Assembly (NCBI GenBank): GCA_030512295.1
Contig: JAULSR010000010.1
Coordinates: forward strand, 248,001 to 312,000
Direction: 5' to 3'
Length of the DNA stretch: 64,000 nucleotides
Source of the DNA: Bombardia bombarda
Lineage: Eukaryota; Ascomycota; Sordariomycetes; Sordariales; Lasiosphaeriaceae
In this document: one piece after another, positions 12,170 through 23,081 of the stretch
Layout of the letters: the number at the start of each line of letters is the position of its first letter
Numbering within the stretch: position 1 is the stretch's first letter
The notes under the pieces: model-generated
Seen by the model: the letters and a program-made list of their open reading frames with translations, nothing else
The model's database searches: none
What the model was told of the DNA's origin: nothing
Position numbers and translations under genes: made by a program

Positions 12170-13560
12170 CCTCGCTAACGGCCGGATTATAAAGAGTAAT
12201 AGCCTTGCCGGTACCCTTATCATTTTCGTCTTTAAAAAAAATCGCTTATATATAAATTATAAAAAATTAAATAAAATTATTATTAAAAACCGATACCTAT
12301 TACTATTAATTAACGACCTTATAAACTGCCTTATTAGTACTTAGTTTTTTATTAAATTCGATTTAAAAGATGTTTATTACCGGATTAGAGTCCGTAGGGC
12401 CGATTAATAAAAAACCGCTTTTAAAACCTATTACGGATAGTTTAAATATATTATTATATTATTTAGACTAATTAACGCGCCGGCTATTTTTTAAGCTTAT
12501 ATTAATAAAACTTTAATTAATTTAATAAATATATTTTATATCGTTTATTTTAATAATATCCTTATTTATTCCGAAAAGTATATTTATTATATTTTAAAGG
12601 TCCTCGACCGTTTTAAATAAGCCTAGCTTTTTATTAAATAATCGAAATATTTTTTTTATTAAAATTAAATCGAGTTTTTAAATTTTATTATTAATTATTA
12701 AAATATTTTGATAAATCCGGGATAAATTAAAACTATTTAAAAATAACCTATACCTTAATTAATTAAAAAGATATAAATCTTCCTTAAATTCGCTAACTTT
12801 TACCGCCAGTTTATTTAAAAGTATTTTAAAATTACCGCCCTTATTATTACCCTATTAAAAGGAGTAGCGAACTTTTTCCGGTAACCGCCAGAAATTAATA
12901 CCGTTTTCGAATAATTTATATTGGTTTTCAGCTAAACCGATTTCTTAACTTACTAAAAACCGAACCGTTAAACCCGAATTAAAACGAATGTTAATAATTA
13001 AACGATTTTAAGGATTTTTTTATAATTAATCGACTTTTAATAACACTTAATAGCTTATTAATCGAAAAAATTTACCGACGTTAAACTTCGGTAAGTTATT
13101 AATTAAAAAAAGCTTTTCGCTATTATCGAATCCTTTAAATATTAGGGCTATTATTTAAACGGCATTAATTAAAAGTTTTTAATCCTTACCGACTACAAAA
13201 TATTTAAAAAAGTAATCGTAGCTGTAAGAGAAGGCAGGTACGCCTGTTCAAGGTGGTCACAATAAAGACAACGGGGAAGGCGAGCAATGAAGATAACTAG
13301 GTGAGCAATGAAGATAACTGGGAAGGTGAGCAATGACTGGTATTGGCGTAAGACTTCAACCTGGCCCTCGCAACGGAAGGTGGGCGAGGGCCGCTGCTTA
13401 TATACATAGTTAGTAGGATTGGCATGTGCTTGGGGATGTCCGATGTCCTTACAGTAGCCCCGGCCTAAAACCTTAAAGGTTATTTAATTAAATAAATATA
13501 TTACTTATCCCTTTTTAACTTTAATATCAAATACCGGCCTAAGGCTACTAACCCCGCCGA
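12170..13560 (+). pseudogene. Gypsy pol remnant: reverse transcriptase and RNase H
   Basis: Plus-strand translation shows the gypsy reverse transcriptase order: SNSLAGTLIIFVFKKN, then FDLKDVYYRIRV, KTAFKTYYG, a block containing NAPAIF, and VYFNNILIYS. The catalytic YxDD box reads YFNN, two Asp-to-Asn changes that G-to-A mutation explains. Stops replace expected Gln or Trp codons (for example before AYINK). Downstream, NFNIKYRPKATNPAD is the familiar end of the RNase H/connection region, separated from its upstream half (ending near 13217) by the inserted solo LTR. Inactive. Confidence 0.88.
13223..13453 (-). repeat. Solo LTR of the gypsy family, inserted into gypsy pol
   Basis: On the plus strand it begins TGTAAGAGAAGGCAGG and ends GATGTCCTTACA, so it lies opposite to the element it interrupts. 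It is flanked by a perfect 5-bp duplication GTAGC (13218-13222 and 13454-13458). It is almost free of RIP changes while its host is ruined. Near 13265-13335 a local unit around GCAATGAAGATAACT is duplicated compared with the sister LTRs. Confidence 0.9.
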
Positions 13561-14188
13561 CCCTTTTTTTAAAAAACCCGATTATATAATAAAAAAAAAT
13601 TATTTATAATAATATATTATTTATTTTAATAAAAAAACTATAATTAATAATAAAATTACTAATAACTATAAAAGTAATTATAACCCAAATTAAAGTAAAA
13701 GTATAAAAAAAATCGTACTCCCGGAAATACCGCCGAACGGTTAAACGAATTAAACAAGCTCTTTAACGTTTTCGAATTAAAAATATAGCTAAGGTTTTAA
13801 TTATAACGCGCTTTACCTTCGGGGCTACCGGACATGCTACGTTTAATAAAACGAAGCTTTAAAAAAGGAACTATTAGCGGGACGGATGCACCCCGATAGA
13901 AAGGCTAGGACGCCGTATAAAAAAAGCTATTACGGACTTGCTAAGGCAAACGATCTCGCCGGGGCGGTTAAAACAAAAGGTCGAAGGGTAATTATAGCGA
14001 GAAGCTTAGGGTGCCGACCTATTGATCCCTTACGTAGTTGCGGCAGAGGTTTACGCCGGTGAGGCAGTTGAGGAATAGGATCCTAGGCATAGGTTTTATA
14101 AGTTAATTATTACCCTCCAGAAAGGGAATCTCGAGTATAAAAGCCGCATTAAGGAGGTACTCGAGGGTCAAAGATACGCGGGTATTGG

Positions 14189-14293
14189 GGCTTAGGGCCA
14201 GGTTAAAGTCTTACGCCAATACCAGTCATTGCTCGCCTTCCCAGTTATCTTCATTGTGACCACCTTGATCAGGCGTACCTGCCTTCTCTTACA
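14189..14293 (+). repeat. Truncated gypsy LTR (3' part)
   Basis: Matches the right part of the LTR family from CCAGGTTAAAGTCTT to CTTCTCTTACA, in the same orientation as the LTR at 9853. The left part is missing and replaced by unrelated, moderately GC-rich sequence (about 13690-14188) that I do not recognise. Taken as the 3' end of the gypsy element, or a separate fragment. Confidence 0.7.
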
Positions 14294-16461
14294 ATTAATA
14301 ATATTATAATTCTACAATTATAGTATTTTTAATATTATAATTATGAAATAATATATTAAATTTATATTTAAATTTGAGAAAAAAGGTTTAAAATATTTTA
14401 AAAGAAAAATACTACTTATTAAAGCTTAATATTTATAGATTAACAACTTAGTAAAATATAAAACGTAAGTAATTTAACGAGTTATATATTATTATATAAT
14501 CAGTAAGTTTCAAATTATATAAAATACGTGTTAAAAAATATAATTTTTAATCCACTTTTATGCTTTGAATTAGCAATAATTACTATTCTAATCCTTAATT
14601 TACATGATATAAACCAATATAAATTCATAAAAAATAAATAAACGTATAAGATATCTTTATTCTTTTTTATATTTATGATATTTTAATAAAATATAACATA
14701 ACTAATTATACTTAATATTTTAAAAGTGTTTAATATTATCTCTTTATTTATAATTAATTATAATAGGTAGGATTTAGTTTATAATAAGGATAAACTATAA
14801 AATTTATACGAAGCGTTTTATAAGTTATATAGTTTACTCACGAAAAATTAAAATATTATTTTAAGATTAAATTTATTTATATTTGCTCACCAGGCCGCTT
14901 ATTAAGGTATTTGTAGGTATATAAGCCGATTATAAGTATAAAAATAGAGAAATAACTATACTTTCTAACACTTACTTTAATTTAATTCTAATAGCTTATT
15001 ATTTATATTTTTCGGCTATATATTAAATAAAACTATATTTAAACTTATTATAAAATATAATATTTTACAGCTTTAATTAATAAAGTTCTAATTGAAATAT
15101 TAATACAATTATCGAACGGAAAACTATATTAAACGGAAGCGAGTTTAAGGAAGTTAAATATAATAAAATTATATTAATCAGATAAAATATAGCAATGAGG
15201 ATAAATACGTTTAATAAAAATAAGGTATATTATTTAATAAGTAATAAAGTTACGCTTTATATTAATATGACCTATAAGATTAAAGTAAATAAATCTACGC
15301 TTGTTATTACGAGCTAAATAATAATTAAAGTAATGCCTATTAAAAACGTACTTTATTTTATTTTCTATTTTAATTTAATCGTTTTATTATAAGTTCTAAG
15401 GTCGGAACTATTTTAATAGTTTTACTTGCTTAAAAAAATGTAAGTTTTATTATTAATTATATTGATTTTAAGTATAAATGTTGTTTATAATTTTTAACGT
15501 ATTAATTTTAATTTAAGTTAATACCGATATAAAAAATCAAGTTCGGTTCTTTTTTTAGGGGTCAATTAAATTTAATCCGGGCTTAAGGCTAATAATAGCC
15601 TTTTATAATATTTTTAACTAATAATTTTAAGCTATTATAATCTAATATCGATTTTATTAATAATAATATATAATTTTTTTATTAAGGGGTACCTTTTTTT
15701 ATTTTAATAAAAGTTTTTTTTACGCCGATTATATCGACGTTTCTAAGTCTTAAATAGGTACCGTACGCCGTTATTTTAGTATATAATAAGTTATTATTAT
15801 TATTATTATTTTATATATGGAGGCGCGAAAACATAAGTTTTAATTTTTTTTAATTTTTATTTAAATTATTAATAATGATAATAACGATTTTTATATGTTT
15901 ATTCAAATTAGTAATAGCTTTATAAGTATTAATAAATTTATTTTTAATATGAATAAGTTTTTAAATAATAGTAATAATAAAATAAAAATTTTTAAATTTT
16001 TTAAATATTAAAATAAAAAATAATTTTACTTCTTTCAAAAAAATAGTATTTTCTATTTTATTTTCTATTTAATCAAATAACTATGTTATAGTAATCATTT
16101 TATATATAATTATTAACCTTACCTTAATTAATAAAAATTATTATTTTTAATTAATGATTTTAAATAAGTTATTTTTTCAATTTAATTTTATTATTAAATT
16201 TACTTTTATTCCAAATAACATTTTAAATAACGAAATCGTCGTTTTTTAAAATGTTTTAAATCTTATATATATTTATAAGATTATAATTAATTAAATTATT
16301 AATTTAAATTAATATTAAAAACCTCTTTCTAAAATAATATATATTATTATATATACCTTATAACTACAGATTATAAAATTATTAATTTAATATTTATTTA
16401 TATTACGAGTGTTGGTTTTAATTATTCTTTTAAAATGTTTTATATTATTATTTTATATTTA
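14294..16461. other. RIP-degraded sequence with a possible retroelement scrap
   Basis: Mostly unreadable AT-rich sequence. Around 15190-15430 the plus strand gives a weak protein trace with KNVLYFIFYFNLI, reminiscent of the pre-integrase region of copia-type elements. The resemblance is too weak to name a family. Confidence 0.35.
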
Positions 16462-16760
16462 ACGTAGTTCATAAGCGACCCGCGCATACAAGCAACCCGC
16501 GCACTTTTAAACCGCGTCGTAACCTCCTAACTTAATTACTCTATAACAATATAAGAAAATTAGTTGCACTTAATTACATTCTCTTCTTCTAAAGTCTCTT
16601 CAGCCTTCTGGCAGGTTTATATATTATGCCCAGTTTTGCCGCACTTTCTATAGCATTATAAGCCCGACGGCCCAGCTTGTGCAGCACCCCTTTTTACTAA
16701 CCTTTTGCTTAACTATTGCTATATAATATTTTTTTATTTAATTAAACTAAGCGTATCCTT
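16462..16760 (-). mobile_element. Fot1-like element, 3'-end fragment with TIR
   Basis: Begins ACGTAGTTCATAAGCGACCC, the terminal repeat, and continues through a stretch colinear with 23082-23345, including the landmark around AAGCCCGACGGCCCAGCTTG. Similarity ends near 16760. The element end faces left, so the body would have lain to the right; from 16770 to 17400 unassigned AT-rich sequence follows. Confidence 0.75.
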
Positions 16761-17715
16761 TATAATAAGTACTAAGTTAGTTATTTATATATATTAAAGA
16801 AATTAAACCTTTTTTATAAATAATAGTTAGTTCATTTAATAATCGAAGGTCCTTTTAAGTATATTTTATTTAGTAAATCGAAAAAAATTTATAAAATCTT
16901 ATCCTTAACATATTTATAATTAACGGTTTTTTTTAAATAACGGTTATATTATTTTCGTTATCTTTTAATTAAATACATGCTTTATAATATTAAATTCCAT
17001 TCGATAATAAATTAATTATAAAAATAAAATAAATCTTTATAAATTTATTTACTATAATATAATGATTTTAAAATTCTCAAATTAATAATAAATATTTATT
17101 AAATTTAATGTTAACTTTAATATTATAAAAAATACCGAATTTAAAAAGAAAACCGCCGTTTCAAAAATCAGATAAACTATATAAACAGCTTTATAATTTT
17201 TTTTAAAAACATTTTAAACTTTTTATTTTACTCTCATTAAATAAAAACTTTAATCGCTTGATTAAATATTTATTTTTTATTTATGTTATAAATGTTAATA
17301 TAAAAATAATTCATAAAATTATATTTTTTATATTATTATTATTTATTTTACTTTTTCTTCTCCTTTCCTTTTGTTTTAATTCTTTATTTTATTTTAAATA
17401 TAAAAGTCGGCTAATAAGTAAGTAGTCGCTATATAACTTTATATAGCGCCGTTCCGAGCTTAAAACGCGTTTTTTATATATATAAAACTTCTAAAAGGCC
17501 TTTTATAAAAATCCTAACCTAATAAACGTATAATTCCGACTTATAATTAATATATAAATAAAATATAATAATTAAAACTATAATTTTTATAATTTTAATA
17601 AAATAAGCTTTATAATAAAAATTATTTATAGTAATGTAATCGTTATATATATAAATCAATGCGGCCGAAATAAATAATTATAATTTAATAATCGAAAATA
17701 AATAATAATAGTTTT

Positions 17716-17941
17716 TATCACGGGCCTAGCCCGCTCCTAGTGGGGTACTAGCGCCTTGGCGCCAAGGCACTAGCACGTGACAGCTCCTTAGTCAACCTAT
17801 TAGTCAGGTTGACCCATGCACCTTAGTCAGCACCTTAGTCAGCCTTTCCAGGGATAAAACCCCGGCTTGGGCACCCGGATAGTTAGCTCCGACGTGCAAC
17901 CACGAATATCATAAAGTGCACTCAAGGTTCAGCCCGTCACA
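17716..17941. repeat. Structured LTR-like or MITE-like insertion with 5-bp target duplication
   Basis: A 226-bp island of normal composition, bounded by TATCACGGGC and GCCCGTCACA (inverted ends, consistent with TG...CA after one RIP change) and by the perfect duplication GTTTT (17711-17715 and 17942-17946). It contains the 16-bp palindrome GCCTTGGCGCCAAGGC (17753-17768) inside near-perfect CTAG arms, a GTCAACCT...AGGTTGAC hairpin near 17793-17815 and a direct repeat of CTTAGTCAGC. There is no coding capacity. A solo LTR or a non-autonomous element; I cannot decide. Confidence 0.8.
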
Positions 17942-18136
17942 GTTTTATATTATTATTATTTTTAATTATATAAAATATTAATTATTTTATTTTTTAATAT
18001 ATTAAATACGGTTTTTTTCTTTTTTAAATAATTAAAACTTTAATAAATAATTAAACGAATAATAATATAATTTTAAATTAAATTTAATATTTTAATAAAT
18101 ATATTATTAACCGGCAGGTAAATATATATTAAATAA

Positions 18137-18388
18137 TGTTGGAATGACAAGGTCATTCGTATTAGTCACTATAGTAACAGTAGAGAACGGGTTGGTTGGG
18201 GGTTGTTGTTGTTGTATTGATCTGCTTGTCTATGTAAAAGGATCACGAACTACGGGGACAGGAAGTGGGTGGTGTTTGGAGGGGTTCCTGGGACACGTGA
18301 CCAATCCCCACTGTTTTGCATCCTGTCGACCAATCACAGCCGTCACAGCCTGACGGCTGTATGCCTCTGATTGATCGTAAATCCGACA
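18137..18388 (-). repeat. Solo LTR of the copia family
   Basis: Bounded by TGTTGGAATGACAAGG and TAAATCCGACA, with perfect 5-bp duplication AATAA (18132-18136 and 18389-18393). Nearly unmutated. Related LTRs lie at 20242, 29912 and 34724. Assigned to the minus strand because the pol-bearing copies read the LTR from TGTCGGATTTACG. Confidence 0.9.
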
Positions 18389-18460
18389 AATAATTATTTT
18401 AAACGGCTATAAAAGCCATTTATCGGCCTAATTCGAAAAGTTTTATAAAAAAAAACATTA

Positions 18461-18602
18461 TGTAAGGACATCGGACATCCCCAAGCACGTGCTCAAGCAC
18501 ATGCCAGAGCATCCCTAAGCACATGCCAGTTATCTTACCAACTATATATATAAACAACGGCCCTCGCCCACCTTCCGTTACGAGGGCCAGGTTAAAGTCT
18601 TC
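18461..18602 (+). repeat. Truncated gypsy LTR (5' part)
   Basis: Begins TGTAAGGACATCGGACATCC and matches the gypsy LTR through GAGGGCCAGGTTAAAGTCTT, then stops. It carries the variable U3-type repeats (AAGCACGTGCTCAAGCACAT). The right third is missing. Confidence 0.8.
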
Positions 18603-20241
18603 TTTTAATTAAATTCATTTTAATTAAAATAGTATTTTATTTATGTATAAGCTAGATAAATCGTCGTTTAATAACGGAGTTATATTTATTTAATTTAGCG
18701 AGAAAGTAAGTATAACGGTAATAATATTTCATTATTAATATTAAAGAAAAGGAAAAGCTTTATTTTCATTATTTTTATCTTTTTTATTAAATAAAATTTG
18801 ATATCATTAAATTAAATATATTAATAATAAAATATTTCTTATTAAACTTTAAAAAAAAATTGTTTTATGAATTTTTATTTTTAAATTTTTATTGAGAAAT
18901 ATCAAAATTATAAAACTTTTTATTTTTACTACCTTTATTTAATAATTTTATCATATTATAGTAAATTAATTATGAATATAATAATAAGTTAATAAAAAGT
19001 GTTTTTAATATTATGAAAGTGTTTTACTAGGTTTTAATTTATGTAAATTCTTATTTCTTTAAATTAATTTAATTACAAAGGTTTATTAAACTTCATTAAA
19101 TATATATTATAAAAATTATAAAAGTTCATAATTTTTTTTAAACGTTAATAATTATTTTTCAAATATTATATAATAGATTTTCAACATATTATATTTTATA
19201 TAATAAACTTATATTTATTTATATTTATTTATACTTGAATAAATTAAAAATAATAAAAAGATTTTAAATATATCTTTTATTATTTTTAAAAGCTTCTTTT
19301 AATACTTTTAAAAAAAGCTTTACCGCTAAACGTATTTTATTTTAATAATTTATAACTTTAATTATTTTAATCGCTTTTATTATTTTTAATAAGAATTTTC
19401 CCGTTAACTATTCGGTTATAAAATAACAAAAGTATAAATAATTAAATTTTATAAAAGAAAATAATCGGATTTAAACGTTATAATGATAACTTTTATAATT
19501 CAGAACTATATTATATAATATATAAATAAAGAAAAGTCTTATTTAACCCTTACTTTTTTTTAATTACCTTTATTACGTCTAACTATTTATTGGTTTATAT
19601 TAAGCAATTATATCAATTAATAAATCTTGTTATAAAAGTCTTAAATTTTATTTTAAAAAAGGTTATTAAGTGTTTTACTCGTTTATAAAACTTAAGTTTA
19701 ATCATAAACTAAATTTTTCATTAAATCGTATAAAAATAATCTCTAAAGTACATTGCTTAAATAAAACTTTACCGATATTATTTTTCTTAATTTAATACTT
19801 TTATTTTAATACATTTTAAATAAATTACTTTATATACATTTATAAATATTTTTTATTTAAATTACCTTTAAAGTATCAAATTAAACCTTGATTAATTTAA
19901 TATATAAGTTTTAAATATATACTTTATTAATATATATTAATTTGAGACCTTCTTTTATTAAATCACTTAATTTATAATATAATTAAGAATATTAATATTT
20001 AGTTTATTTTAAACATAAAAAGCCGTTTTACTTATTACTTGAATATTTGAATAAAATAAAATAAAATCTTTTTTAGAATTATTTATTATTTAAAAAATAA
20101 GATACTATGTAAATTTAAAGTTAGCAAAAATTTATTATATTTAATTAAAAAAATACTATTAATAATATTTAATTTATAACGTTAAAATCAATTAATCAAA
20201 TAATTAAGATTATTTTTAATATATTAATTAAAAAAATACTT
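18603..20241. other. RIP-degraded sequence, no recognisable family
   Basis: Continuous AT-rich sequence. I see no protein trace or repeat end I can trust. Confidence 0.55.
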
Positions 20242-20474
20242 TGTTGGAATGACAAGGTCATTCGTACGAGTCACTATAGTAACCGTAGAGAACGGGTTGG
20301 GGGTTATTATTGTTATATTGATCTGCTTTTCTATATAAAAGGACAGGAAGTGGGTGGTTTTGGAGAGGTTCCTGGGACATGTAACCAGTTCCCCACTATT
20401 TTGTACACCTCTTATCCTATCGACCAATCACAGCCTGACGGCTGTATACCCTCTAATTAATCGTAAATCCGACA
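20242..20474 (-). repeat. 3' LTR of copia copy A
   Basis: Bounded by TGTTGGAATGACAAGG and TAAATCCGACA on the plus strand. It lies directly downstream of the minus-strand RNase H, as a 3' LTR should. Lightly mutated. Confidence 0.88.
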
Positions 20475-20589
20475 CTAGCAATCTTTTACTTTTTCCAACG
20501 ACTAACTTCTTCCCTTATTAAGGACCTTGCTACTTGTTGTCCATCCTGTTCCGCTTCACGGAAGCCTGAATTCCTACTTTCAACGTATT

Positions 20590-22110
20590 GTTGTCAATGA
20601 AGGCCTGTAGGGACTGGTTGGGTGTTGACTTCGTTATTATGTCGGCCGGGTTATCGTTTCCATTAATCCAACGGATTTTAAAAATTTCTTACTTCTCGTA
20701 TGCCTGCCTTATACTCATAATATCGATCATGAGCCGCTTCTCTTTCGTAATGCCTAGCTTAATTAAGTATTTATATAAAAAGAAAGAGTCGGTATAAACA
20801 ATTATAGGGATATTCGGGATGCTTAGTTTAGCTAGGATCATATTAATCATTATATTAAAGGAAATACCTATATCAACGCCGTTGGCCATCGCGTAGATCT
20901 CTGAAGCTAGTACGTTTCTTGTAATCCGCTTGCATTTAGTTAATGACCAATAAACCATATTTCCTATCATAATAAAACTTCCTTTATCCACCTCTTCGTT
21001 CGCTAGGAAGATCACGTATCCGATCTGTAAGCTCAGGTCTTTGTTATTGGCGAATGAAGCGTTTACGTAAACGAACAGTCTAGCTGTACGTAGGTTAAGG
21101 GGATATAATTAATACTTCGATCGACGTGCTTCATTTGCCATTTAATTCGTTTATTTATCCTAGCAACGTCTTTTTTTATAGGTTTTTTATACTATACTGC
21201 CGCCGATAGGTCGAATATGACTTTAGGTTAATAGATCGATACGATATACGTACCGCGTGCTCGTTATTCGATATATTTTTAAATATTAGTTACGATTTTA
21301 AGCTTCTCGCCTTGCTTTTTCTACTAAAGGCCAGTGTATCATCCTCTCGAAAGGTTAGAATATATCTATTAAACGTAAGCGGGTTAGCCGGGGTTAGCTT
21401 TTGTTTTAGTTTAGTTATAAACTTAGCTTTTTTAATTATCTCCTTTTTTAAGGCTTCGAAACTTAAATCGCTAAGGCTAATCGTATCGTTAGTTTATATA
21501 TTAACGACTGTAAAATACTCTAAGTCGTTTAATGTAATTAATAGGCATGGATCGTAAGTTAATATAATTATATTTAATCGGTCTCGATAATGCTTGGGGT
21601 AAGTTGCCCACTAGTATATGCCTGCCTCGGCTATGCCGTACAACGGTTTAACTACTTTTATAATTGTCCTTTTCGGATAATTATAGCGAATTTACTTAGG
21701 AAGGTAAGCTAGAATCATATATTAAAGTATTATTATAAACTATATATATACCTATATAATGTCTTAGATTTATAACATTATTACTTACCGGATTAAGGAT
21801 GGTGCTAAAGCAATTAAAATCTATTAGCTCGCTCGTTAGATCGTAAGGCTTTACGCTAATATTAGTTTTTTTACTAAGCTTAATCGTTATAGCTTTATAT
21901 TATAAGCCGGGATTTCTTGTACGGAAAGTCCGTTTCCTTACCTTTAACCTCTCGTACTATACGCGACCTAAAAATACGTATATTCTTATGCTTTTTCGGG
22001 TCGTACTTTTAGAATATAAAAATTCTTCATCTAATAAAGGCCTCGATTTCTTTTTAATAAAAAAGGGAAAACAATTCGCTAACCATTGGAATCTTCCCTT
22101 CTTAGCGAAG
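20590..22110 (-). pseudogene. Copia pol remnant, copy A: reverse transcriptase and RNase H
   Basis: The open minus-strand piece 21015-20689 reads ASEIYAMANGVDIG and YTDSFFLYKY, the Ty1-type RNase H with its acidic residues (SE..., YTD). A degraded piece near 21550-21300 (minus) and the stretch to 22110 correspond to the RT palm; the parallel region in copy C is clearer. Stops and frame losses exclude activity. Confidence 0.8.
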
Positions 22111-22310
22111 TCGGATTATTAAGTTATAATCCTTAATCTTTTTCGTTATTAAATAGGTTGTTATAAGATTTATGCCCTTAATTATTATTATATTTATATT
22201 AGGATTTGGCTTCGCTTTATTTTTTAACCTAAAAGGACGTCTTTACCGCTTTAATATTCGGGTTTCTTCTTATAGAAGAGTTTATTCGTCGTCGCGGTTA
22301 TTATTATTAT

Positions 22311-22355
22311 AAGGAGGTCTTTCATAAGGAGGTCTTTCATAAGGAGGTCTTTCAT
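22311..22355. repeat. 15-bp tandem repeat, three perfect units
   Basis: AAGGAGGTCTTTCAT occurs three times in a row without mismatch. In copia copy C the equivalent place (about 32900-32920, reverse sense) has one unit. The unit length is a multiple of three, so the expansion would have kept frame in the linker between integrase and RT. Confidence 0.85.
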
Positions 22356-23081
22356 TCTCTTCTTAGGTTGGGGTAATAATTAAGTTATTATAATAATATA
22401 GTTTAATTATTACGATACGAAAATTATTAGGTTTATCGTTAATTTAATTATATAAGTTTTTCCGTTACGTGCGAATAATATATACGGGCCGGTCCATTTA
22501 TAGGTTTCTCGTTATACTTTTATTTCGCTTTAAAAAAGGAGGTTGAATATCTTTAAATTATTTGAGCCGTTATAGGTATTTAAAGCTTCGGATACTTATC
22601 TTTTTACCTTAAAGGTGCGTATTTTTGTTATTACTTTTTGTATTGCCTTCGTACGTACTTTAATAAAAAGGGATCGGGGTAATAAGTTAATTATTTTAAA
22701 ATATATTCGGAAAATAAAGAATATAAATATTAAACCGTCTAAATTTATAATATTATTAATTATTTTAATAGCAATTTAAAGAGTTTAGTTTACCGTAATA
22801 TTAACGCTTTATAAGTTTATTATAATAACTTTATATATTTATCTAAGTAATTTATAATACCGTTTTAATTTACTAATAAAATTATAAGCTTTAATAGGGA
22901 TTTCTTTAATTTTAATCGATATATTACGGGCGTTATCGATAAATTCCTCCGCCATAAAATTAATTTTTATATTAATAATAATAATAATAAATAATTTAAC
23001 GTATATATTAATTTGTGTAGCCCGAATTAAATTTTATATTACTTTTATTATTATTTTTTAAAAAAATTATATAAATAACTA

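Larger units (their letters stand above)
9853..14293 (+). mobile_element. Degenerate Ty3/gypsy LTR retrotransposon
   Basis: The order is LTR (9853-10090), a gag-like start at 10138 (MVSNNRGKRKATP then a stop), a long RIP-degraded stretch, reverse transcriptase at about 12190-12600, RNase H to about 13560, and a partial 3' LTR at 14189-14293. The gag-pol order on the plus strand fits a chromovirus or gypsy-type element. An inverted solo LTR of the same family (13223-13453) sits within the RNase H region. No integrase is visible between 13600 and 14189, so the 3' part is probably deleted. The block cannot be active. Confidence 0.85.
17405..18460 (+). mobile_element. Fot1-like element, internal fragment carrying two younger insertions
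   Basis: From about 17407 it matches 8250-8760 and the reverse complement of 23930-24500 (landmark ATAGCGCCGTTCCGAGC). It is the early transposase region in plus orientation. It is split by the repeat at 17716-17941 and by the copia solo LTR at 18137-18388; removing both restores collinearity. It ends at the gypsy LTR fragment at 18461. Confidence 0.75.

Noticed and set aside
18144..18353. 69-residue open frame in AT-rich region
   Set aside because: It lies wholly within the copia solo LTR at 18137-18388; LTR sequence is simply less mutated.
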